Shown piece after piece: positions 1 to 7,135 of a stretch of 34,754 nt of DNA. Position 1 is the first letter of the stretch, and every line of letters starts with the position of its first letter. A model generated the notes under the pieces. It saw only the letters and a list, made by a program, of their open reading frames with translations, did no database searches and had not been told where the DNA came from. A program made the translations under genes and the position numbers. The stretch comes from Clostridiales bacterium (GTDB lineage: Bacteria; Bacillota; Clostridia; Oscillospirales; Oscillospiraceae), in the NCBI GenBank assembly GCA_021201475.1, contig JAJQEV010000060.1:1-34754 (forward strand). Reading direction: 5' to 3'.

Positions 1-1321
1 GCACGCCGCCGACCACATAGAAGATGGTGGTGCCGATGCCGCCGGTGGAGGGCAGCTCGGAGCCAGCAGAGTTCTTGACCTGAATACTGACCGCAGTGCC
101 GTCAGCGCTGATTACCACTTCAGTATCAGTGGTCAGCTTGTTGTAGCCGTCAGGAGCGGTTACCTCGGTCAGGTAGTAGGTGCCAGCAGCCAGGCCAGTG
201 ATAGTTGCCTTGCCAACAGTGATGGTGTCGGTGCCGTTGGGGTCAACCTTGTAGCTGCCGTCAGATTGCTTAGTGACATTGACGACATTGCCATTGGAAT
301 CCTTCAGAGTGAAGGTAGCGCCGGACAGCTGCTCGCCAGTAGTAGCGTCAACCTTCTCCAGCTCGAACTCAAAGACGGTGGTCTTAGTAGTGTCAGTAAC
401 GGTGTGGCCAGTGCCATAACTCAGAACAGCGCTGTTGGTGTTGCCGTCAGTGCCAATCACAGCGTTTTCATTGATTTTAGCGCTGTAGGTCACGGTGATA
501 ACATCGCTGCTGGACAGGGTAGCCAGGAAATCATCAGTGAAGGTGATGGTGTAGCCGGTGGTGGAGGAAGTCACAGAATAACCAGATGTAACAACTGTTT
601 CGCCCTTATAGACCGTGATGGAAGTAGTGTCCAGGGTCAGGCCGGAGGTCATGGTATCGGTCAGGGTCACGTTGCTCTTGTTGGCCAGGTTGGTCAGCAC
701 GACCTTGTAATACACGGTGTCACCGATGCTGGCGGTGTTGGAATCACTATAAGCGCCGTCCTCGCTGTTGGCAACAGTCTTATCCTCGGTGGGGGTGTCG
801 CTGTTCTTCTCAACGATTTCAGCGGTAGTGTCAGTGCTGTCGATGCTGCACAGAGTGCCCAGAGTGGTGTCTACCAGATAGTAGCCCAGGTCAAGGCCGG
901 TGATGGTGGCGCTAGTGCTGTCAGCAGTGACAGAAGCGGTGGCGGAGATGTCCTTTGACTGCGCATAGGCCAGAGCAGTCTTGGCAACAGTGGCCAGAGC
1001 GGAGTCATTGTCACTCAGAGTGCTGGTTACATAGCCATCACTGTCAACGGTGAAATAGCTAGTGATAGAAGAGTCGTAAGTGCCGTTAAAGAAATCTTCC
1101 CAACCAGTAGCCACGGTGTAGGAATAGGACTTAGTGGTGGTATTGTAAGACAGGTCCAGCATCTTGTAGACACTGTAGGTCTCGCCTTCAACAGGGTTGG
1201 TGATGGTGATGGTGCCGTCACCATCACCATCTTCGGTGGTAGCCGCGAACGCAGTGCAGGTCAGGCCGAAGCACATGACCAGTGCCAGCAGGATGCCGGC
1301 AAATTTTTTCAGTTTGTTCAT
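1..1321 (-). CDS. LPXTG-anchored major pilin / SpaA-type isopeptide surface protein (3' end outside window)
   Basis: The frame is open from an ATG at 1321 to the window edge (440 complete codons, no stop). Residues 1-26 are a Sec signal peptide (KKLKK-like basic start, hydrophobic core, AFA|ATTE cleavage site). A YSVYK motif with Lys53 resembles the pilin-motif lysine used by class C sortases. Residues about 195-300 look like a fimbrial isopeptide D2 domain (GDTVYYKVVLTN). Residues about 318-415 look like a SpaA/Cna-B fold (FELEKVDATTG, and the E-box YYLTEVTAPDGY). LPSTGG at 423-428 is a sortase signal, followed by the start of a hydrophobic tail; the positive tail is off-window. The RBS AAAGGAG lies 7 nt before the ATG. 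Codon use is Thr/Ser/Asp-rich, as is usual for pilins. Expected role: covalently polymerised, wall-anchored pilus shaft. A sortase would be expected downstream, beyond position 1. A non-polymerised LPXTG adhesin is the alternative. Confidence 0.9.
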   Translation of the reverse strand, partial: MNKLKKFAGILLALVMCFGLTCTAFAATTEDGDGDGTITITNPVEGETYSVYKMLDLSYNTTTKSYSYTVATGWEDFFNGTYDSSITSYFTVDSDGYVTSTLSDNDSALATVAKTALAYAQSKDISATASVTADSTSATITGLDLGYYLVDTTLGTLCSIDSTDTTAEIVEKNSDTPTEDKTVANSEDGAYSDSNTASIGDTVYYKVVLTNLANKSNVTLTDTMTSGLTLDTTSITVYKGETVVTSGYSVTSSTTGYTITFTDDFLATLSSSDVITVTYSAKINENAVIGTDGNTNSAVLSYGTGHTVTDTTKTTVFEFELEKVDATTGEQLSGATFTLKDSNGNVVNVTKQSDGSYKVDPNGTDTITVGKATITGLAAGTYYLTEVTAPDGYNKLTTDTEVVISADGTAVSIQVKNSAGSELPSTGGIGTTIFYVVGGV

Positions 1322-1611
1322 GTTTTTACTCCTTTACATGATAAAATAGAACGGTTGGGTGGATAGGGACTGCCTGAAACGGCATCGGGGGACGGTCTCC
1401 CGCCTGGGGTTATAAAACTTTTTCATTCCTCCTTCACCGTCTCAGGGTTTTATGCAACACGCAGGGTGTGCCTTTGGCGCTCCCGCAGTTGTATACTATA
1501 TTAAGTGTATGGCTCCCTGCCGCAGCCCATGGGCCATATTAGCGGTTTTCCGGCACCTGTTATGGTTTATTGATGTCGGTACCCCCGCGCCCCGGCCTGC
1601 GCCCGCCGCAG
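1322..1611. other. intergenic leader between lepB and the pilin gene
   Basis: No convincing gene is visible. On the minus strand a 30-codon ORF (1426 to 1334, beginning MKKFYNPRR) ends with a TAA that lies inside the pilin's AAAGGAG box, so it could be a coupled leader ORF. Its own GGAGG sits only 1-2 nt from its ATG, which is too close to be convincing. An AT-rich patch near 1490-1510 (GTATAC palindrome with TATACT/TATAGT) is the only promoter-like sequence I see. No clear -35 goes with it. Confidence 0.4.
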
Positions 1612-2202
1612 CTAACGAATCAGGGAGAGATGGTTCAGCGGCCAAATCCGCAGGATCACCTTTCCCACAATCTGATCCTCCTCAATACTGCCGATGGCGC
1701 TGGAGCGGGAGTCAATGGAGGTGGCGCGGTTGTCGCCCATCACAAAGTATCGGCTTTCCGGCACCTGATATGGGTAGGTCAAATCCGTTTCCCCAAGAGA
1801 CTTTTCTGTGACATAAGGCTCGTCCAGCAGCTCGTCATTGACGTAGACGTTGCCGTCCTCGTCGATATTCACGATGTCCCCCGGCCCGGCGATGACCCGC
1901 TTTAAGAGCAGCTTGTTCTGATAGTAAAAGCCCACCAGGTCGCCGGTGTCGAAGCTGCCGGACTTCACGAGGACGATAACGTCCCCGTCCTCTAAGGTTG
2001 GCTCCATGCTGGTGCCGGACACCTGGAGCACCGGCAGGAACATGGTGGCAATCAGCACCGCCACCGCCGCCACGACAATCAGGGCGTAGACCGTGGTCTG
2101 GAGGGTACGGCGGTACCGCTGCCGGTATTGCAGCCGCTCCCGCTCGGCGGCAACCTCCTCCTCCGAGGGGATGGCGGCCGGTTCTGGGATTTTCTGGTTC
2201 AT
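1612..2202 (-). CDS. lepB: signal peptidase I
   Basis: Type I signal peptidase of 196 aa, single-pass membrane protein with an extracytoplasmic catalytic domain that cleaves Sec signal peptides. The cytoplasmic N-terminus (1-35) is followed by a membrane segment (about 37-58). The catalytic serine is in SGTSMEPT (Ser65) and the general-base lysine in LLLKRVIAGPGD (Lys101). Box E, GDNRATSIDSR, is at 156-166. The start at 2202 is chosen because GGAGG precedes it by about 8 nt; the frame stays open further upstream but without an RBS and in non-native-looking, Pro/Arg-rich sequence. It lies 58 bp downstream of the coiled-coil gene and upstream of the pilin on the same strand. It may serve general secretion or be the pilus-cluster peptidase; the sequence cannot separate these. 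Confidence 0.93.
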   Translation of the reverse strand: MNQKIPEPAAIPSEEEVAAERERLQYRQRYRRTLQTTVYALIVVAAVAVLIATMFLPVLQVSGTSMEPTLEDGDVIVLVKSGSFDTGDLVGFYYQNKLLLKRVIAGPGDIVNIDEDGNVYVNDELLDEPYVTEKSLGETDLTYPYQVPESRYFVMGDNRATSIDSRSSAIGSIEEDQIVGKVILRIWPLNHLSLIR

Positions 2203-2260
2203 GCGCGGTTCCTCCAATGATCTGTGGCGTTCCGCCTGGGCCGCTGCGGGGTGCGGGAGG

Positions 2261-2584
2261 TTATTCCGCTCCGCTCTGGGCGGCGGCCAGCAGCTCGTCC
2301 GCCCGACGCCGGGCCTGGGCCAGAATCTCCTCCGCGGTGCCGTTGGCCGCCTGAACGGAGGCCAGGTACTGCTGTGCAGCGGCCTGGGCGTCCTCAAAGA
2401 TGCGGTTCAGGCTCAGTGCCGCCTCCGCGATGGAACCGGCGTTCTCAATCCGAATGGTCTTGTCCTCCAGCCGGCGGTGAAGGTCTTCGTTCTCCGCCCG
2501 GAGGGCCCGCTCGTTCTGCTGTAAGGCGTAGATGATTTCAATCAGCTCAGTGCGGCTCATTTTACGCAGTTCTTTGTCCGCCAT
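2261..2584 (-). CDS. small coiled-coil protein of unknown function
   Basis: A 107-aa soluble, strongly charged protein. After a short N-terminal helix (KMSRTELIEIIYALQ) it is almost entirely predicted heptad coiled coil (ALRAENEDLHRRLEDKTIRI, then Ala/Glu/Gln-rich repeats) with no membrane segment or signal peptide. RBS AAGGAG is 5 nt before the ATG. The tail (EEILAQARRRADELLAAA) recalls DivIVA/GpsB-like scaffolds, but I see no DivIVA lipid-binding N-terminus, so no function is assigned. It is the first gene after the promoter at 2870-2898 and is followed by lepB, so the two probably share a transcript. Confidence 0.8.
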   Translation of the reverse strand: MADKELRKMSRTELIEIIYALQQNERALRAENEDLHRRLEDKTIRIENAGSIAEAALSLNRIFEDAQAAAQQYLASVQAANGTAEEILAQARRRADELLAAAQSGAE

Positions 2585-2639
2585 GTACGCTCCTTATCCG
2601 GCCGCCGACAGGAGAGACGCCTCTCCGGCTTTGGCTCCA

Positions 2640-2863
2640 GTATCCGCTGAACTTCGCCCTGCCCCCTGTGTATCACCGCAACGGTGACGGGGTTGGCCCT
2701 GCCCCGGGCGGGGCAAGCGGCGGCCAGGGCGTTTCCCTCCGGATAACCTCCGCAGTTGGAAGGGCTTTTCACCGCAGGCGCATCACCGCGCAACGCACCC
2801 CTCAGGGAGCGGCGTTCGGACGGAGGATACGCCCCGATACTTATCCCAATCGATTATTTCACT
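2640..2863 (-). ncRNA. structured untranslated RNA, possibly 6S-like (ssrS)
   Basis: Downstream of a consensus promoter, about 280 nt of GC-rich sequence carries no credible gene but folds well by eye on the minus strand. A discontinuous closing stem pairs GUAUCC (2830-2825) with GGAUAC (2645-2640), then CGCC with GGCG, then UCCCUG with CAGGGG. Inside are hairpins GCGC/GCGC, GCCCC/GGGGC and UCACCG-UUG-CGGUGA, plus an apical stem CCCUUC/GGAGGG. The closed unit is 191 nt, and an interrupted rod with a central bubble bearing small hairpins is the 6S RNA architecture. Short matches to the E. coli 6S sequence (CCCUGAG; AAGCC..U..AACUGCG) are suggestive but from memory, and the order of elements is not identical. 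It could instead be a long 5' UTR with an unknown regulatory role for the coiled-coil/lepB operon. Confidence 0.4.
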
Positions 2864-2869
2864 GGTCTT

Positions 2870-2898
2870 ATTTTATCGCACCGCCCCCGAGATGTCAA
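2870..2898 (-). promoter_or_regulatory. SigA promoter for the structured RNA / coiled-coil-lepB unit
   Basis: On the minus strand, -35 TTGACA (2898-2893) is separated by exactly 17 nt from -10 TAAAAT (2875-2870). Predicted start is near 2863. It is one of the best housekeeping promoters in the window and lies about 280 nt upstream of the first start codon, which is why the intervening sequence is treated as a functional RNA or leader. Confidence 0.75.
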
Positions 2899-2997
2899 CC
2901 TCCAATTTGGATAATTCGCGGAAGATTTTGCAAAATTGTACGATTCGCATCTCATAAGAAGCTCGTGCTGCGCTCCGCTGCCGCGGTGCGCAGCCGT

Positions 2998-4449
2998 TTA
3001 CTCACACTTGTTCGCGCAGTACAGCCTGCAATAGCCCTCGTCAAAGCGGAAGGTGAAAAGGATGCCGTCCGTCACGCTGTACTCCACCATGGAATAGTCG
3101 GGAATTTCCCCGGTGTAGCTTCCGCCAACGGACCAGAGATAGATGCCCGCGCCGCCGTCCAGCTCCCGAATGGCCCCCATGTAGTTGGAGTAGAAGCCGG
3201 TTTCCACCTTCTCATACTCTGTGACCTCCATGGCGTCCTCGTCCACGCGGAGGCGCACCACCGACGAGGATTCGGCGGTACCGGCCGTCACCTCGTCATT
3301 CGCGTTATTGAAAATCATATAGCTTCCGTCCTCCGTCACGATGATGGAGTGCTGTTTGGAAAAGAGCTGGTCTTCGGTGAGGCCGAACTCATCCTCTGAG
3401 CCGCCGAGGATCCAGATCAGCTCGCCCGTTTCCCGGCTCACCTTGAGGATAGAGTTGATGTTCCTGCAGGAAATGAGCAGGTTATCGTCCTCATCGATGT
3501 ACATGGAGTTGAAGTGCATATAGTCATAGCAGGCATCGTTGGACTCCGACCAGGTCACCTCTGTCGTGGCATACAGAAACTGCTCATAGTCCTGGCTGCA
3601 AAACTCCCACAGCACTTCACCGTCCCTGACCTCCTGCACATACAGTACGGCAAGATAGGCGCTGTTGCCGTCCGCCGCCAGGTCCTCCGGAATGTCCTCC
3701 ACGACCACGTCCTCATAGGCGGTCAGGATATAGTGCCCGTCGTCAATATAAATGAAGCCGTGGGGGTCCACCATGCTTTCCTCCCCGTCGGAGGTCTGAT
3801 AGTACAGCTCGTCAATGACGTTATACTCCTCGTCCATCACCACGACACAGCCCGGATTGATGCCGGAAATCCCGCAGAAGGAGTTTTCCAGGTATTGCAG
3901 ATAGGTATAGCGAACCTCTCCGTCGCTGTTATACACCTTGCGGAAATCCAGAGCGTTGTCTCCGGTTTCCTTGTAAAAAATCAGATTGCCGGAATTATCC
4001 AGCTTGAAGATGTAGTTGACCTCCTCGTCGTAGGTGGAGAGGTAGAAGTCGCCGCCGGTCTGGGATTCTCCCGTTGTCGTATAATCGCCAAAGGTGGAGG
4101 GCATCAGGTTGACGGTATAGGTACCGGCGCTGTCGCCGCCGGTAATCTCAATTTCAACGGTCTCCTCACGGGTGATTGCGGTAATGTCGAGGAATACGGA
4201 ATCCTCCAGTTCTGCGCCGTTGACTGTGATTGTTTCATTCCCCGCTTTGGAGGCGGTGACGGTAATGCCATCCTCTACGCTCAGCAGGTCAAGGTCGATT
4301 GCCCCGTCCTCCGTCAGCGTGATGGCATGACCGTTGAACAAGAGCTCCGTCTCGCCGGACGTTTGGCCGTCGGCGGCGCAGCCGGCCAGTACAGCGGCAA
4401 AGGCCATCGTAAGAAACAGCAGGGATGTTCCAATGGATTTTCGTTTCAT
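2998..4449 (-). CDS. arylsulfotransferase (ASST)-family lipoprotein
   Basis: A 483-aa exported protein. The N-terminus is a lipoprotein signal peptide ending in the lipobox LAGC (Cys about 24). After a short beta-rich N-terminal region (about 30-120), residues about 135-470 resemble the six-bladed propeller of PAPS-independent arylsulfate sulfotransferases: GNLIFYKE, DPHGFIYIDDGHYILT, MHFNSMYIDEDDNLLISCRN, SRETGELIWILGG, KQHSIIV. Family members move sulfate between phenols through a covalent sulfohistidine; conserved-looking His occur in DPHG, MHFNS and KQHS, and I cannot say which is the nucleophile. RBS AGGAAAGGA precedes the ATG. It would sit on the outer face of the membrane. The LysR gene upstream on the same strand may regulate it. 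Substrate unknown. Confidence 0.8.
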   Translation of the reverse strand: MKRKSIGTSLLFLTMAFAAVLAGCAADGQTSGETELLFNGHAITLTEDGAIDLDLLSVEDGITVTASKAGNETITVNGAELEDSVFLDITAITREETVEIEITGGDSAGTYTVNLMPSTFGDYTTTGESQTGGDFYLSTYDEEVNYIFKLDNSGNLIFYKETGDNALDFRKVYNSDGEVRYTYLQYLENSFCGISGINPGCVVVMDEEYNVIDELYYQTSDGEESMVDPHGFIYIDDGHYILTAYEDVVVEDIPEDLAADGNSAYLAVLYVQEVRDGEVLWEFCSQDYEQFLYATTEVTWSESNDACYDYMHFNSMYIDEDDNLLISCRNINSILKVSRETGELIWILGGSEDEFGLTEDQLFSKQHSIIVTEDGSYMIFNNANDEVTAGTAESSSVVRLRVDEDAMEVTEYEKVETGFYSNYMGAIRELDGGAGIYLWSVGGSYTGEIPDYSMVEYSVTDGILFTFRFDEGYCRLYCANKCE

Positions 4450-4517
4450 TTTGCGTCCTTTCCTTCCGGCAAAAACTGTGCCTTATCCTGTGGGGATTGC
4501 CCCCTTTGAATGCAACT

Positions 4518-4546
4518 ATTATACAGCAATCAACCGGAAAAAGAAA
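4518..4546 (-). promoter_or_regulatory. candidate promoter of the arylsulfotransferase gene
   Basis: A perfect -10 TATAAT (minus strand, 4523-4518) lies about 70 nt before the start codon. The hexamer 17 nt upstream (TTTCTT, 4546-4541) is a poor -35, so activation by a regulator such as the neighbouring LysR protein is plausible but not shown. Confidence 0.45.
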
Positions 4547-4596
4547 GGCAAACCGGAAACCTTTACACTCTGTTCAAAATCCGCCCTGCAGGTGTG

Positions 4597-5493
4597 TCAG
4601 GGAAAGGGAACATCTGCGTACCGGGCCTGGATATACTTCAAAAACTCCTCTGCCGCGTGGGAGAGCCGGCGGCCTTTATCCCAGATGAGGACGTAAGAGG
4701 CGGTCACCGACGGATTGACCAGCCGCTTGATGCAAACGGAGGCATCCGTCCCGATGTTGGCGGAGGCCGGGTAGAGGGTAATGCCCACGTTCTGTCGGGT
4801 CAGCTCATAGGCGTTGAGCATGTGGGACATCCGGCAGCGAATTTTCAGCTGCCTCCCCGGGGCAGCGGCCCAGCCCTCGATCTCCTGCAGCCGAGATTCC
4901 CGGGAGGGAATGATCAGGTCGTACTCAATGACCCGTTGAAAGTCCACCGTGTCCCCCGGCTCCCTGGCCAGAGGGCAGGCGTCCGGAATCATGGCAATCC
5001 ACGGTTCCCTGTAGACGGGGACGGAGTAGACGCCCTCCGCATTGTGCGGCTCCATGATGATGGCCAGCTCACACAGCCCCTTCATCAGACGGTTGAGCAC
5101 ATCGTCAGAGTTGCCGTTCCAGAGGTTGTAGGTGACGTGAGGGTTTTCCTTTTGGAAGCCCGCAATCCACTGAGAGAACAACTTGGGGGCGTGCCCCTCC
5201 ACCGAGGCCAGGTAGATGACGCCGTGAAGGCCGGTCTGCATCTCCCTGACATCCTCCTCGGACCGCCGCACCAGATCCAGCACCCGGACGGCGTACTGCC
5301 GGAACACCTGCCCCTCGTCGGTCAGCTGGAGGGCGTGCGGCTTGCGGAGAAACAGCGTCACCCCCAGCTCCTCCTCCAGGTCTTTGATCTGGCGGCTCAG
5401 CGGCGGCTGCGCAATGCACAGCTTCTCCGCGGCCCTGGTAAAGCTCATCTCCTCCGCCACGGCCAGGAAATACCGAATATGTCGAAGCTCCAT
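4597..5493 (-). CDS. LysR-family transcriptional regulator
   Basis: 298 aa, the usual LTTR length. Residues 1-60 are the winged helix-turn-helix (MELRHIRYFLAVAEE, SFTRAAEKLCIAQPPLSRQI, LEEELGVTLFLR), followed by a linker helix and, from about 90, the periplasmic-binding-like effector domain (GVIYLASVEGHAPK). The start has GGGAGGGG just upstream and gives the canonical LTTR N-terminus. The N-terminus is closest in style to the CatM/BenM/CynR group, but the inducer cannot be read from sequence. It is divergent from a 25-codon ORF and upstream of the arylsulfotransferase gene. A T-N11-A box lies 19-33 bp before its start, so autoregulation and control of the divergent unit are likely by family precedent. 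Confidence 0.93.
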   Translation of the reverse strand: MELRHIRYFLAVAEEMSFTRAAEKLCIAQPPLSRQIKDLEEELGVTLFLRKPHALQLTDEGQVFRQYAVRVLDLVRRSEEDVREMQTGLHGVIYLASVEGHAPKLFSQWIAGFQKENPHVTYNLWNGNSDDVLNRLMKGLCELAIIMEPHNAEGVYSVPVYREPWIAMIPDACPLAREPGDTVDFQRVIEYDLIIPSRESRLQEIEGWAAAPGRQLKIRCRMSHMLNAYELTRQNVGITLYPASANIGTDASVCIKRLVNPSVTASYVLIWDKGRRLSHAAEEFLKYIQARYADVPFP

Positions 5494-5511
5494 AAAACCC
5501 CTCCCTGTACG

Positions 5512-5526
5512 ATACTTAAAAGGTAT
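5512..5526. promoter_or_regulatory. LysR-type T-N11-A box (candidate operator)
   Basis: ATAC-N7-GTAT is an inverted repeat that fits the LTTR consensus T-N11-A, placed between the divergent LysR gene (start 5493) and the promoter at 5550-5578. This is the expected location for an autoregulatory site. Identified by motif only. Confidence 0.5.
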
Positions 5527-5549
5527 TGTGATATGTTTATTATATGTAT

Positions 5550-5578
5550 TTTACAAGTCTCTGTCAAGGCGTTATAAT
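5550..5578 (+). promoter_or_regulatory. SigA promoter of the micro-ORF unit
   Basis: -35 TTTACA (5550-5555), 17-nt spacer, -10 TATAAT (5573-5578): 5/6 and 6/6 matches. Predicted start near 5585. It points away from the LysR gene towards the 25-codon ORF. Confidence 0.7.
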
Positions 5579-5636
5579 ACAATCATCAAAGGAAACAAGG
5601 CTCCAACCTCAACCCACATCAAAGGAGGCTATTGTC

Positions 5637-5714
5637 ATGAAGAAGATTTTTGCAGCCATTGAATCGTTCCTGGAACTGTACTTTGCCAGCTTCTCCATCA
5701 CCTGCGTAAAGTAA
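5637..5714 (+). CDS. 25-aa micro-protein divergent from the LysR gene
   Basis: A small ORF with a complete expression cassette: promoter at 5550-5578, RBS AAAGGAGG 8 nt before the ATG, stop TAA at 5712-5714 and a strong terminator 50 bp further on. The peptide starts MKKIFAAIESFLELYF and ends SITCVK. It is amphipathic/hydrophobic with one cysteine three residues from its end and no cleavage motif. It could be a small membrane peptide, a signalling peptide or a leader ORF in an sRNA. It could also be the surviving 5' end of a gene cut off by the transposase fragment that begins at 5806, although the perfect terminator argues against recent truncation. No homologue recognised. Confidence 0.55.
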   Translation: MKKIFAAIESFLELYFASFSITCVK

Positions 5715-5763
5715 AACAGCGGAGGAAGACCGGCCACACTTTTACAGGTAAAAAGGCAGAGAC

Positions 5764-5807
5764 GGCTTCCGGCACACAAACGTGCGCCGGAAGCCATCTT
5801 TTCTTTC
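5764..5807 (+). terminator. intrinsic terminator of the micro-ORF unit
   Basis: A 10-bp perfect stem GGCTTCCGGC/GCCGGAAGCC (5764-5773 and 5786-5795), with a further CAC/GTG pairing inside, is followed by ATCTTTTCTTTC. It closes the transcript that starts near 5585, giving an RNA of roughly 220 nt. Confidence 0.8.
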
Positions 5808-6384
5808 AGGGGGCTTTTTCACCGTCCCCTTCCTTTTTAATAATGTGGCATTTTATCCCGACGGTCCACGCGCTTCCCTTCTTGGACGGGGGCACTTCCG
5901 TTGCCCGCGCCTTCTCCGCATTTTTGGAGGCCCTGGGGGCGTTGACGATGGCAACGTCAACGATTGTGCCGCCTTTCATCACATGCCCGGTTTCCGCCAT
6001 GACCCGATCGATCGCGTCAAAAAACAGCTCGTTCAGGCCGTTCTCCTCCAGCAGATGGCGAAACCTGCACAGGGTAGTTTCGTCGGGCACCGACTCTGTC
6101 ATAAAGTCGATGCCGACAAATTTGCGCATGGAATAGCTGTCATAGATGGCGTCTTCCGTGGCCGGATCAGACAGATTGAACCAGATTTGCAACAGGTACA
6201 TCCGCAGCATCTTCTCAATGCCCACGGGCGGACGGCCGCGCTTTCCCTTTGGGTAATACGGCTCAATGACGCCGATCCACTCGTCCCAGGGAATGATCTC
6301 GTCCATGGTTTCCAGGAATTCTCCCCGCCGGGTTTTCTTCTTGCGGAAGCTGTATTCCATATCGGCAAACGTTTCCTGTCTCAT
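5806..6384 (-). pseudogene. truncated IS5-family transposase
   Basis: Encodes about 192 aa matching the N-terminal half of IS5-type (DDE_Tnp_1/DUF772) transposases: ETFADMEYSFRKKKTRRGEF, WDEWIGVIEPYYPKGKRGRPP, MLRMYLLQIWFNLSDPATED, SVPDETTLCRFRHLLE, then GGTIVDVAIVNAPRAS (start of the catalytic region). Intact members run to over 300 aa; here similarity stops after a KCHI segment near 5845 and a short unrelated tail (KEGDGEKAP) ends the frame. Most of the DDE triad is therefore missing and the protein should be inactive. Start taken at 6384 with GGAGG 9 nt upstream; the frame is open to 6414. A TGA-TATAAT extended -10 lies at 6421-6429. The matching end of the element is not present. Confidence 0.82.
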
Positions 6385-6420
6385 CGCTCTGCGCCTCCAT
6401 TGCCTTGATTTCATAACCTT

Positions 6421-6429
6421 ATTATATCA
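6421..6429 (-). promoter_or_regulatory. extended -10 promoter of the transposase fragment
   Basis: Minus-strand TGATATAAT (TG-N-TATAAT) about 40 nt before the transposase start, with no good -35. The nearby sequence 6454-6472 (ending in GGTCCCT on the plus strand) may be the outer inverted repeat of the IS, but its partner is missing, so this is unproven. Confidence 0.45.
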
Positions 6430-6703
6430 TATTTGAAACCGGAATGGTAGCACAGATTAAATCAGCGGTCCCTAAAAAAGCAGCGCCAAGCCAAACCGGA
6501 CGGGTCTGTCACCGCGCAGACGGAGCCGGTTGCCGTTCCGGGGCCTGGTATCGCTCCCCGAACTGCACTGCGGCGCAGGCTTTTGGTTTTTTACGCCTGG
6601 CCCACCATTCCGGAACGACGCCGACAGCCTCCCGTCCGGCAATTTTTCATACAAACTTGAAAATGTTAAAGTTCACATGGATGTTTTTCCCGCTCAAGTA
6701 TGA

Positions 6704-6709
6704 TATAAT
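6704..6709 (+). promoter_or_regulatory. -10 element of the decayed gene at 6766
   Basis: TATAAT preceded by TGA (extended -10), 57 nt before the ATG of the pseudogene. No convincing -35 hexamer at 16-18 nt. Confidence 0.4.
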
Positions 6710-6765
6710 AAAAAATAAAATCCGACAGAGATCACCCCACAGACGAGGACACAGGAGGGAATTTT

Positions 6766-7044
6766 ATGTTCACCAAAACCCAGCTGAACACATTGCGGCA
6801 GGCCGCCAACCGGGCAGGATAGCGCTTGCAGCTCACCACATCGGTAAAGTAGAAGGCGCTGAACACCGCCATAGACAGCTTCGCGCCGGAGGCCAGGCGG
6901 GAGGAGGTCTACGCCTTTTTCAGTACGGGCCTTTTCGGCAGCAAGGCAGGCTACCTGCTGACCTCTGAGGCACTGTATGGCGACCGGCTTGGCTTTATGC
7001 AACAGTACAGCAGCGGCTGGATCGATGGCTTTGAATTTTACTAA
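6766..7044 (+). pseudogene. decayed hypothetical gene with two in-frame stops
   Basis: A well-placed RBS (AGGAGGG, 6 nt before ATG) starts a frame reading MFTKTQLNTLRQAANRAG, which stops at a TAG (6820-6822). The same frame continues with a second TAG (6850-6852) and then reads coherent protein (FFSTGLFGSKAGYLLTSEAL, then FMQQYSSGWIDGFEFY) to a TAA at 7042-7044. Coherent sequence on both sides of the two ambers in one frame indicates a once-functional gene of about 92 codons or the head of a longer one. The FGSKAGYLLTSEALY segment resembles small PH-like domains of bacterial stress proteins, but this is only a pattern impression. Confidence 0.6.
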
Positions 7045-7135
7045 GTTGGAGCTGGTCCCCTGCCACGTCAGGGAGCCGGGCAACGGAGAGAAGCAGGGCA
7101 AAACGGACAACCATTGAGAAAGGAAGGAAATCATC

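Noticed and set aside
2203-2397. N-terminal extension of signal peptidase I
   Set aside because: Lies inside the coiled-coil gene in another frame, has no RBS, and the ATG at 2202 with GGAGG gives a normal-length enzyme.
2557-2793. 78-codon minus-strand ORF upstream of the coiled-coil gene
   Set aside because: Falls in the structured RNA region, no RBS, unrelated to any protein pattern, and overlaps the better-supported start of the next gene.
2585-2862. RNase P RNA, tmRNA, cobalamin or c-di-GMP riboswitch in the structured leader
   Set aside because: Their hallmark core sequences were looked for and not found.
6472-6654. 60-codon minus-strand ORF in the IS/pseudogene gap
   Set aside because: No RBS, no homology pattern, odd composition.
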